Source: Paramacrobiotus richtersi
Lineage: Eukaryota; Tardigrada; Eutardigrada; Parachela; Macrobiotidae
Reading direction: 5' to 3'
Length of the DNA stretch: 35,013 nt
Assembly (NCBI GenBank): GCA_034698045.1
Contig: JAQGAU010000197.1
Coordinates: 1 to 35,013 of the forward strand
Positions 1 to 9,298 of this stretch are shown here, piece after piece. Under the pieces are notes generated by a model, which saw only the letters and a list, made by a program, of their open reading frames with translations, did not search any database and was not told the origin of the DNA. Each line of letters begins with the position of its first letter. Position 1 is the first letter of the stretch. The translations under genes and the position numbers were made by a program.

Positions 1-883
1 GCGATGAATCGGTTTGTGGCCATTGTCTTCCCGCATTGTTACAAGTCGTGGATGGCCAGTAAAGTGTGGCGTTGGGCAGTGGTGGGGTGCTGGGGGATGG
101 CGTTGGCGTGTTATGGGCCCATGTTTTTGGGGGTTGGGGGAGTGCTGGGGGCTGTACCGCCTCTTGGGACGTGTGGAATGTTTCCGTTTCCGGGTGAGAT
201 TTTGCGATTAACATGAAATAAACAATTAGCACGCAGTACAATTGTGATCATATGAAAATTTAATTATTCTATTTAATTTAAATATTTAATTTAAATATTC
301 AATTTAATTATTTATTTTCAGGTTGGAGATACCATTTTTCCGTCGGATTTGGCACACCAGTTCCTATGTTTCTAATTTTCTTTTTCTACGGATTAATTTA
401 CTGTAAACTGGTGTGGAATATCACGGAGAAACGGAACAGTCTAACAGGCGAAAGCACAGCACTGCGTCGCGCGTCGTGTCATTCCACCACTGAACGCCTG
501 TTAATGGTCAGGTACAGAACCGTCAAGGTGCTGTGCATTTCCGCTCTCTGGCACTGTCTGTGCCACGTGCCGCTTCCCATCATGGTGGAGTACGCGCCGC
601 AATTCTACCGGGATCCACTGTTGCATCTCTGGGTTAGGACCATTTTCTTCTGTGGCTACGCATTTAATCCGGTAACTGTTGGTATTTTGGTAGAATAAAA
701 TGCTAGTGTAAACAGGAATAATCTGTACGTTACAATTCTCCGGTTTTCTAATCGTAGGTCATTTTATTCGCTATGAACGAAAGCTACCGAAAGTTTATAC
801 TGGAGAAACTGTGGACCGTTGGGATCTGCATAGGTTCCGATCAGAAAGATACGTCCAATCGGAAACTGACAACAGACGTTTGA
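1..883 (+). CDS. Class A (rhodopsin-like) GPCR, 3' part only
   Basis: This is the C-terminal half of a seven-TM receptor, cut at its 5' side by the window edge. Exons are 1-193, 322-671 and 758-883. Splicing joins phases cleanly and gives 222 visible residues ending in TGA at 881-883. The fragment opens at the cytoplasmic end of TM3 with NRFVAIVFP, the position of the (E/D)RY box, so the motif here is NRF. TM4, an extracellular loop with a Cys (LGTCGMF), TM5 (FLIFFFYGLIYCKLV), a basic third loop, TM6 and TM7 follow. TM7 crosses the last intron and reads YAFNPVILFAMNESYRKF, a clear NPxxx(Y/F) and helix 8 signature. Translation straight through the last intron destroys this motif, which supports the splice. 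Ligand is unknown. The overall look recalls Moody/Tre1-like or orphan peptide-type receptors, but I cannot assign a subfamily. It is convergent with the minus-strand BTB gene downstream. Confidence 0.86.
194..321 (+). other. AT-rich intron of the first GPCR gene
   Basis: The intron runs from GTGAGA to TTTTCAG. Most of 258-318 is a run of TTTAAT/AAATTTAAT repeats. Splicing restores the codon for Gly in FPFPGWRYHF. Confidence 0.8.
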
Positions 884-1280
884 ATGGTACGCCGGGATAA
901 CAAGAAATGACGTCAATTATGTGTCTTTCATCGAAAGAAGCACGGATTCGTTCGTTACATACTATAGTGTGTGCATATGTGAATCGTGATAAATCGTATC
1001 ATATTTATACCGATTGTCTGTATGACGGATGGTTTTTGCACAAAACATCTGTTTTGTGTATCAACTGACAACGTTTGCGAAATAAGTGTACAACTGACGG
1101 GGTCGTGATTTTGTATCCTACTACTGAACGCAGCCGGTCAATCTACATCTGCACAGAATACTGTAGCACAACAATCGAAGTAGAGTAAAACTGTAACTCT
1201 TCTTTCTAAGTATTTCTTGCCAAACGCAACTTCTACACGATAAGACTGACAATGAAACCCATGCGGAAAAACACTGATAC

Positions 1281-1286
1281 AATAAA
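1281..1286 (+). promoter_or_regulatory. Candidate poly(A) signal for the first GPCR
   Basis: This is the first clear AATAAA downstream of the stop at 883, about 400 nt away. The interval 884-1500 has no convincing coding sequence and separates two convergent genes. Confidence 0.3.
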
Positions 1287-1400
1287 AAATAACACAGATA
1301 GGCAAAAACAGTTATGACTGCACCACCACAACACAATGGCATTCTACTTGCAAAACGAAGCGGAGAAACTAGTACTAGTATACAAAACAGAGACTAAAAT

Positions 1401-1406
1401 TTTATT
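1401..1406 (-). promoter_or_regulatory. Candidate poly(A) signal of the BTB-ConA gene
   Basis: AATAAA on the minus strand, about 95 nt beyond the stop codon. A second AATAAA at 1501-1506 overlaps the stop codon itself, leaving this one the more likely signal. Confidence 0.4.
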
Positions 1407-1501
1407 GTGCAAGATTCCACCACATCACTCCCAGAGCATCCGATTGGACTACAATACTGACACTGACACGGAACTGTTAAGCAAAACTAGAAACCGTGCG
1501 T

Positions 1502-3367
1502 TTATTTGCCAGGATGGAAGTGAAAGTTATCCAGAATAATTTCCCTCTCTTTTCCGTCAGATGGGTTGCCAGTGAAGTTAAAGGACAGTGGTCCGGCGTC
1601 CTGGGGATCAGCGGTAGCGGACAGCTCGTGCACAAAACTCAATCGGCGACTGGTCCACGACACACTGTCCAGCTGATCAACTGGTGTCAGGACGTCGAAT
1701 TCATACTGGCCCACACCAAACCCCTGAACCGACTTGATTCCAGCACCCTTCCAAACACCGTTCTCCTGCGACAAACGCAGATGCAGACGTCCCGTCTCGT
1801 CGAGAAACACGTTACTAGCAGCCGCCACGCTGCCACTTTCACTGGCATCATCCCGTACCGTCCACTGGCGGCCGGAAAGCGTAATCAGACGGGAACGAGA
1901 AGTTCCGGAGAAGGGGATGGCGGGTTTGTTCGTGCCATACTTGAACATGGAGATGTCGCAGTACTCCTTTTCCAGCAGCACACCATCCTACATAAGGGCT
2001 TTATTTCGACGCTTTTAGGCGGAATAGATGCATCGACAGTTGGTAGCAATTTCGGGAAACAAGTAAAACAACGACTGGACTTACGGCAACAGGACCATCG
2101 ATCAGCTGTGTGTCGCTGATCAGCGGGAATCGGATTAGGAATAGCGCATCTCCCAGCATCTGGCGTTGATTGCTCCCTGTAATCTCAAGGTTGTTCACTC
2201 GACAAGCATTCGATGCCCACCTAAGAAGAGCCGGATTTCAATATCGGGCAGATGTTGTAGATTTCGTAATATTGCATTCTGACCGTGCTGCCGCGCTGTA
2301 CACGTCCCATTCGCTCACACCACCGAGAGTATCACGGCTGAAAATCAACTGTAATGTCTCATTCTTCAGCTGGAGAAACTCGTCGGTTTGAAACAGTTCA
2401 CGGCAGTGGGTGTCCACAATCTCTAGACACTTGCTGGAGACACCGGCCACATCCGCAGCAATTGCCTATGATAGTCACTTGTTACAGTAAGATTGTTCAG
2501 CAGAATAAAATTCATTGTTGTAACCACTTACATCCTCCAGCAACATCAGGCAGCTGTCCTTCGAGACATTCTTAATGGCGTATTCAGCGCAGATATCGAG
2601 CAACATCGGAATGCCGTACTTCTTGGCACAGTATACAGTTTGGAAAACGTTCTCCAGAGACAGGTCCTCGACGACATCGGTGTACATGTACACTGTACCT
2701 ACAATAAGGCACAACTTTATTTAAACAACTTTTTTTATTTTTTTTAAATCCCTTCTCTTGCTCCCAAACTAGCCTACACTTATAGCGGACTTTCTCAATT
2801 AGAAGTACCCTACAAATCCCTTTACGGAAATAAAATCCCATCGACGCTTATTTTATACATGGCGTAATAGGCTGCGCACCTGTACAGCAGTTGCATACGT
2901 CACAATGCCTAAAGGGCACTGTTGCTAGAGCACTCAGTTTACCGACTGGCTACTTCCTGCTTCACGCTGACTGACAAGTGTGGGCTGTCTAAAGGGGTCT
3001 CCTCTATTTCAAACAAAATTCTGCGAAACCTACTTCTGGGTGGATATCCGGAAGCTTGACCAGAGTCCCGGAAACTTCAGGAACCTCTCCGTAGAACATC
3101 GCATCAAACACGTCGCTGCGGGCAGCCAGTACAAATCTACGAACAATAGCGGCGACGTTACAACGCACTGAGTTTTCAGCTGGTTCTCTTGCAAGTGCGT
3201 GATACTGACTTGTGTGCATGGAATAGCTGGGTCTTTCCAAAGAGTTCTCCCACTGTAAACTGGATATCGGTCCGCTCTCCCGTTACGAACATGTGTTTGA
3301 TGCTTTGGCCGATTCCAGCTGACGCTCCACGCCATCCCCAGGCTGCAATAGTGTGTGATTCGCACAT
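1502..3367 (-). CDS. BTB-BACK protein with a C-terminal GH16/ConA-like domain
   Basis: Six exons on the minus strand: 3210-3367, 3015-3136, 2532-2698, 2284-2465, 2085-2220 and 1502-1987. All phases close, giving 416 residues. The ATG at 3367 is the first Met after an in-frame TAA. The BTB domain spans about residues 22-125, with TDIQFTVG, AHKFVLAARSDVFDAMFYGE and VYMYTDVVEDLS. BACK spans about 133-260, including FSRDTLG and LIRFPLISDTQLIDGPVA. Both follow the BTBD1/2/3/6 pattern closely, so the known role (substrate adaptor for Cullin-3 ubiquitin ligases) is a reasonable inference. The family normally ends in a PHR domain. Here residues 287-362 instead read like the first half of a GH16/concanavalin-A-like sandwich (NVFLDETGRLHLRL, W, FGVGQYEFDVLTPVDQLD). 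The last ~54 residues match nothing I know, and no GH16 catalytic ExDxxE motif is present, so a binding role or decay is more likely than catalysis. The introns are short (63-316 bp). Confidence 0.85.
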
Positions 3368-5318
3368 GTTGTGAGAGCACGTTTATCCTATCACCATAGA
3401 AAGAATCTGACAGATTGCTTGGGTCGTAGATTGGCACAAAGACCATTCAAATTTCGGAAACGAACTGGTCACAATTTCGCTGTAATTCCAAGTCCGTTTG
3501 TTTGGCTTCGAAAAAAAAGCTTGCGGTTCTGAAAACACTGTATGGCGAGCGGAATGGTCTTCTGTGATGGCGAGGGAAACGTGCCAAAATCGACCATGTG
3601 CAAGTTTCTTCCGGTGACCCGTGACCGTTTTACCTCGTTCTGTTTTACTTGCACTATCCGACAGCTAATTGGCCGTTCGCGTGCATATTTATGCAGTTTT
3701 GGTTACTGCTTTAATGGGAAGAAATGTGCATCCTTGCCGTCTGGAAGATATGCATGCTACATTACTAAACAAAAATTATCCTGGTGAGTGGTTGACAGGT
3801 ACCGGATAATGTCACGGCCTGATTGTGAGCACAAAAAGGATAAGATTTTGAGAAAGCTAAAATAACTCTGGTATACCCGCTTATGGAGTAGATATCCTGA
3901 TCGATGCATGATGACCACATACACTAGCAAGCTCGTTCGGAAATGCTGTATTTGATAGTTTATATTATACCAAGACTTGTATAATTGCGATTGTCATAAG
4001 AGCAGAACTCATCATTCTGGAACATCGACATCTGATTGAAGACGCTCTTTATGATATATTATTACGAGCTAACAGTCTAACTGTGTATAAGTAACAGGTT
4101 ACAGTATGGATCGAACATGTGGCTTATACATTGATGCATCCACAATAATTCCATTGTAAACTGTAATTACAGTTTTCGCGCAAAAAAACACCGAATCCAT
4201 TAGCGCCCATCAGCGATCCGTTAAATGATGCATGCAATGGGCTTCTCTCCACATTTCTAAGCGCGATATTGTTCACATGGTCACGCCTCAGTGTGTCAGC
4301 GGCGCAGCGCCGGAAGTCGGATGGGTGATTCCGGATAACTAATTTTAATTCCGCTGACTCGACACACTTCCGCATCCAAACGTTGTTCCTGGTTACGACC
4401 ATGTAGAACCACCGGACGCGAAGAAATCAAAGATCAGTTTGTGGAAACATCAAAGTAAACTGAAAATCAAACCAGCTGACGCGCAGAATCGAATACAAAC
4501 ACAGAGTGTTGGCGCGAGATTCGTAAGTGTTCTGACGGGAATGCTGCTAGAGTGTTTTGGTGTTTTATCAAAACCGGGCGCGTTATAGGATGCGATGAGT
4601 GTGGGGCTAATTAATCTAAAAAAAGATAAAATGTTTCTGTGTCCTCAGCGGAATTCGAGGCAATTATTTGGAATTGTTATAGCGAACCACTTAACTCGAA
4701 AAAATAAACGAATGACACATTTCGTGTACGGCAAGGTACACATAAGTATAAGTAATGACGCGTCATACAGTACAACTGTACAAGTACCCAAATGATTTGA
4801 GTGCCGGTGCGTCAAACAACTGCGTTGAAAAATCTGCAAGTTATTTGAAAAAGCATCAGCTAACAATAAGTTATGTGGATTCGTGTATCTGCATCTCAAT
4901 AGACCAAAAAAATTAAGATCTTCATGACTTTCCTGAGAATCGATGAAAGCTACGAGATAATAACAATTTAAGATAATGGTCCAACATAAAAAGCCTTACG
5001 TACTAAACTAAAATAAGACAGGTAACTACGAAACTGATAAACGATCGCTGACTTTTTAAACTGATCAGTGGTGATGACTGATGAGAACAGCTTCAACAGC
5101 AGAACGTAGGTTACCTTGAGAAAAATATCCTTGCGTATATGTATTTCTCTCATTAATGCGTAGTAATTGTTGTAGCATGTTATTTGCGACGTAGTAATTA
5201 AGCGACCATTATCTACTGATTATGTGTCAAAACTACGCCATTTATTCCCTAACAGTCCCTGACAAAAACATGTGGTTCCCATCATATTTAACTGCATAGG
5301 CAACCTGAGGTCGTTCGT
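3368..5318. other. Divergent intergenic region
   Basis: This stretch lies between the start of the minus-strand BTB gene and the plus-strand four-TM gene. It must hold both promoters. I see only short open frames without domain character (for example 3542-3787 plus and 4124-4402 minus) and no repeat or RNA gene. Confidence 0.5.
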
Positions 5319-5520
5319 TCACGCGGCAGACCGTCCGGCGGACCGATCGCGACGCGGCCGGGCCATGAACCACCCGGCGAAGGTTATCCGCATCCCAAAA
5401 ATAGCCATCCACTCTCGCTTGGGCGTCTCGTACTTATATAGCGCACCACTGGTTCCAATGTGTCGGATGCTTGACAGAATCGTGTCCATCATCCGGCGCG
5501 CGGAATATCACTGCACGTAG
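5319..5520. other. GC-rich patch with overlapping antisense open frames
   Basis: This is an isolated GC-rich island in AT-rich DNA just upstream of the four-TM gene. The plus strand is open from 5272 to 5520 (82 residues). The minus strand is open from 5492 to 5319 (57 codons, starting Met-Met-Asp). Neither product is recognisable. A TATA-like TTATATAG lies near 5435. It may be promoter or 5' UTR sequence of the four-TM gene, or an unrecognised exon of a minus-strand gene. The sequence does not decide between these. Confidence 0.3.
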
Positions 5521-5589
5521 CACGCACATGTGGTAGCTCGTATAATACTTGTACGCTAATGATATTATTATTTATATTTATCCGTAATT

Positions 5590-8349
5590 ATGAGCAAGCC
5601 CCAGCAGGATGCCGACGGCAGGAGCGGAAGTGCGAGGAATAAGCGGAGTAACGAGCATCAACTGCTGGGCTATCATCCGCGACGTCCGGTCATTTCCCGC
5701 AGCCCGGAGTCCTTTCGGAAATTGGCTATTTATCATATTGTTTCGGGGATTGTCGCTATTATCTTTCAGGCCATTGGTAGGTGATTTTGTCGTGGTTTGA
5801 GTTAATAATCGTTATGTTAATCAGAATTAAGCCGGACCATATATAACTACTTTCTAGTATTTTAAGTAGTATTTTTTTAGTAGTATTTTAAGTATCTAAT
5901 ATTTTCTAGTGTTTTTAGTATTCTAGTATTTTTTTAGTGGTATTTTAAGTATCTAGTATTTTCTAGTATTTTTAGTATTTTAGTATTTTCTTGTATTGTT
6001 CTAATATTGTATTTTAAGCAGATCGAAGAATAATTCTTTCCTTTAATCACACTCTGCAGTCTCCCTTGTATACTGTATTTCATCAGTCTGTAAATGAAGC
6101 TTAAAGCGTTAGTCTTTTTATTAAATTTCCATTTTGTATATCTGTCATTTTGTGTTTTAATTTAAATTTTGTTTTTCGGTTCACTGTCAAAAGTCATAAC
6201 GTCTCACTTTAAAACAGAATAATTATTTATAATAATTATTGTTAATTGGAAAAGTATGGTATGCATTACTTTATCTGAGAAAACGTTTTACTAAGGTTTT
6301 AAAGTCGCATTGAGCAGTTTGAAGCAGTTTTCGCAATGTTAAAAACTATAGCGTCCACGGCTTAATCATTTCTGGAAGTTCGCCAAAGCCACTGTTAGTG
6401 TTGTAGGTATATTTATAGACTGATATATTGCTGAAAGATAATATTATGTAAATTCGATCTCGTTAATTAGAACGGTTAGTCATACATTATTACTAGTATA
6501 CTAGTCTTCGTCTGCCAGTTTGAATGACAAATTTAAGTGTTGTACGATAAACGATTCTGCGCTAATTTTGTTTTTTCGAGCTCATGTCACCATATAGGAG
6601 GTCGTGGGTTGGCTCCATTCAGAAAATGCCTTATTTTTTTCCACAAAAAAAGCTACATGCACAACAAGATTTGGCTAATTTTTTTCTATGGAAAACACGA
6701 GCTCGGCAGATGTAAATCGTTCGAACAATATTTAAAGTTTTTGTTTTTATTAACTTTTTATGCCACAACATTTATCTGCATTAGGCGGCTTCACTTTAAT
6801 AAACCGCATGATACAATATGATCGTTTGTAGAAAAATGATTGTTCCGCAGTTTTTTGACTGAGACCTATCTTATTTTTTTTATGCATTTGTACGTACATA
6901 CACTACTTCTACTGTTTTTTTGTATACCGGAGATTTATTCATTTGCGTGTATGCTGTACTTACACAGTTATCAATTAATAGTTTCTTTCGCTTTTATTCT
7001 GAAAAGTACCGCTAGTAAACTTTTGCATTAATATTTGATGAAACTTGATGAAGCATGACAGTCATTCAAGCAGCTGGTTTGATCTATAAAAGAAAAAGAT
7101 TAAATTACAGTTTGATAACTTTTACCGATCTTCTACAGTCGGCGATTCAGCATCGGTTTTCGTTAACTCCTAACGGACGTTTCTAGTCCTCCAGTCAGAG
7201 CCGCTGTACTACGATAGTGACGGGGACAGTCATGCCGTCTAGATTACAGCAATACAACACATGCTGGCCAATACGAAATATGGCACGCTTCGTGTAATTA
7301 TACGATGATTAATCCTTATTTCTAACATGCAATATCTTTCGTACACTATTTCCAGTATAGACTACATAACAATATCTTTTCGTAATCTGTCCTTTTTTCA
7401 TATGTACGTGTTTACCGGTATATGGAGGTATGTATATTTTGATCAGTTCTTCACGAATGAAAACCGGACTACATAATATCTGGACAAATCTTTAACATTT
7501 TAATGTGCTAAACGCACGAATAGTTCTGAATGTATCCGGATTTTAAAAACCCGGAAAAAATGAAATATTGCCTGACAAAATAACGAAACGTATTTTCGGC
7601 CGGGTATGGAATTTGTTCAAGCATATTCAGTCAGTGAGAAGTACCGTATAACGTTCGTGAATCGTAGTTGTATGCCAGTTATAAATAAGTAACGCCATAC
7701 TTCCCATTTTCACTAGGGCAGTTATATATTATCTGTACGTACAGTCTACTGTAGCATAATTAAACCTTCCACACTTTCACTGTAATTTATTTCAACGTAC
7801 AGCACGTGTATACGTGTATACGCGGTTGTTTGACATCGATAGTAATATCAGTCATACATACATAATATATTAGGCTTCAGTATTTACTCTTGTTACAACT
7901 GAGTTACACACAGAAATATGCAAATTAAACACCGCATTTTTTCAGTGACGGGCGTCGTTGTCAACCTCAACCACCCGAAACATCCCGTCTTCCACGACAA
8001 CGCCTACCAGGCCAACAACGTCGCCATCGCCTCCATCGGGATCATCGCCGGCTGCATCTACATTGCCCTGGGTCTGTACGGGCTGTACATGTCGCAGAAC
8101 GTCTTCACCCTCCCGTTCGACGTACTGAAAGAGCGTCTCTGGCTCTTCAACGTCCTCAACGGTACCGTGGCCCTGGCGTCCCTCTGCCTGTTCGGCGCGG
8201 CATCCTTCCTGGCCAAGAGCAGCGCCGTGTGGTTCAGTCCGGTGCGGACTACGACCTCCACACAGCTGGTGCTCGGGTGTAATATTATACTGACTCTGGT
8301 GGCGGCGTTTGAAGTTTGTGTGGGTGCGGCTGGGGTCTTCATGAAATAG
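5590..8349 (+). CDS. Four-transmembrane (MS4A/CD20-like) membrane protein
   Basis: Two exons, 5590-5776 and 7946-8349, separated by a 2169-bp intron (GTAGGT ... TTTTTTCAG). The junction completes a Val codon, and the joined frame gives 196 residues. A polar N-terminal tail of about 42 residues, rich in Arg and Ser, is followed by four hydrophobic segments at roughly 44-68, 88-111, 127-151 and 168-194. Both termini are therefore probably cytoplasmic. The phrase KLAIYHIVSGIVAIIFQ resembles the first helix of invertebrate MS4A/CD20-like tetraspan proteins. There is no CCG motif of true tetraspanins and no claudin W-GLW-C-C signature. Function is unknown. The second exon is strongly GC-rich against its surroundings, as expected for real coding sequence here. 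Confidence 0.8.
5852..6014. repeat. Imperfect tandem TAGTATTTT tract
   Basis: Units close to TAGTATTTT, TTTTAAGTATC and TTTCTAG recur through this stretch of the four-TM gene intron. The pattern is low-complexity and imperfect, as from slippage. Confidence 0.75.
6015..7945. other. Remainder of the four-TM gene intron
   Basis: AT-rich, with short open frames (6537-6821, 6840-7031) that are hydrophobic only because of T-richness. It carries one good minus-strand A-box element (7199-7215) and weaker look-alikes near 6347 and 7663. Confidence 0.5.
7199..7215 (-). repeat. A-box (SINE-like) element in the four-TM gene intron
   Basis: Reads ATCGTAGTACAGCGGCT on the minus strand, with two differences from the family core. 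It is the leftmost good copy in the window. Confidence 0.5.
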
Positions 8350-8690
8350 GATGAGCTGGTGACCTTTTGTTTGTATTTGCGAGGAAACGATGAGGTGCTT
8401 TGTAATTTCTTTTGCTGGCAATACAACGTACTGTATCATGGTCCTTTTTTTATTATATCGATGTCTTTTATGATTGTTTATTGGTGTACGCTGTTTGATT
8501 GCTTCATATCCCGTTTTTGAAATGCTTGAAAGATTTTTCAGAGTTTGATATGAAAAATCTTTCAGTGTCCCAGTGCAGTTTTTGCGGCACATGTACAGCG
8601 CAGCACGCTAAAATGTCCAAATCGATGTCGATATCTTCCTTTGTGTTTCTGCACCAGAGTCGAGGTATAGTATGTTCCATCCTGGCGAGA

Positions 8691-8696
8691 AATAAA
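8691..8696 (+). promoter_or_regulatory. Poly(A) signal of the four-TM gene
   Basis: AATAAA about 340 nt after the stop codon, the first canonical signal downstream in the sense direction. Confidence 0.5.
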
Positions 8697-9027
8697 ATGT
8701 AATCATAAATTAATCAAAAGTTAAACTGTCAGTAAATTCACAAACCAATTCTTTGCATGCTGGGTACATTCTATCAGTGGAACATGAATAAAAACGAAGC
8801 ACATTATAACGTCAATATAATTTACTTTATAACGTAAATGTGTTCCCAGCATTCACGCATTATCAGTGGTTCAGTTAATAACCTATAAGCTGTTGCAAAT
8901 TAACTACTGTATTTACTGTATCTAGCTGCTTATAAACATTTAATTAAAAAAACTCGTACAAGTTTAGAATCAATGCGTTGTTTATTGTGTCATGTATTCA
9001 CAAACGAAATTCTGCAGGCACAATAGT

Positions 9028-9042
9028 GCCACTGCGCTACGT
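9028..9042 (-). repeat. A-box element upstream of the second GPCR
   Basis: Minus-strand ACGTAGCGCAGTGGC. The A-box core TAGCGCAGTGG is typical of a tRNA 5' half. It lies about 260 bp before the GPCR start codon. Confidence 0.5.
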
Positions 9043-9298
9043 CGGACTGCTGACATGCAAGTGGCGTTTCACGTAATTAGGCAATCGAGCAGACAGCTGC
9101 GCAACCACCCAGTGTCGGATGTCACATAGGTAGTACAGGCCCCTCCCAGCTTATGGACACTGGGCAGACTGGCTTTAATACGGCCCTTTGCGAAGCAGAC
9201 AGCCAGTGCATTCCACAGTCGAATTTCTCCGAGCTGTTGTATAAAATTCCAGGATACTACTTTTGTAACAATTAAGAACCTCATTCCCAAAAATTACT

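Larger units (their letters stand above)
8350..9298. other. Intergenic region between the four-TM gene and the second GPCR
   Basis: Holds the 3' UTR of the four-TM gene with its poly(A) signal, then AT-rich sequence, one minus-strand A-box element, and presumably the promoter and 5' UTR of the GPCR. No other gene is supported. Confidence 0.5.

Noticed and set aside
1496..2119. 207-codon plus-strand open frame
   Set aside because: It is antisense to the last two exons of the minus-strand BTB gene, which carry recognisable BACK and sandwich sequence with proper splice sites.
4124..4402. 92-codon minus-strand frame in the intergenic region
   Set aside because: No recognisable motif, no linked exon and no compositional contrast strong enough to call it coding.
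5852..6014. TAGTATTTT tract as a regulated array or CRISPR-like structure
   Set aside because: Units are short, imperfect and without unique spacers, as expected of slippage in an AT-rich intron.
7942..8592. 216-codon minus-strand open frame
   Set aside because: It is antisense to the four-TM exon. Its composition (many Gly, Val, Asp, Glu, His) is a shadow of GC-rich coding sequence and it has no domain.
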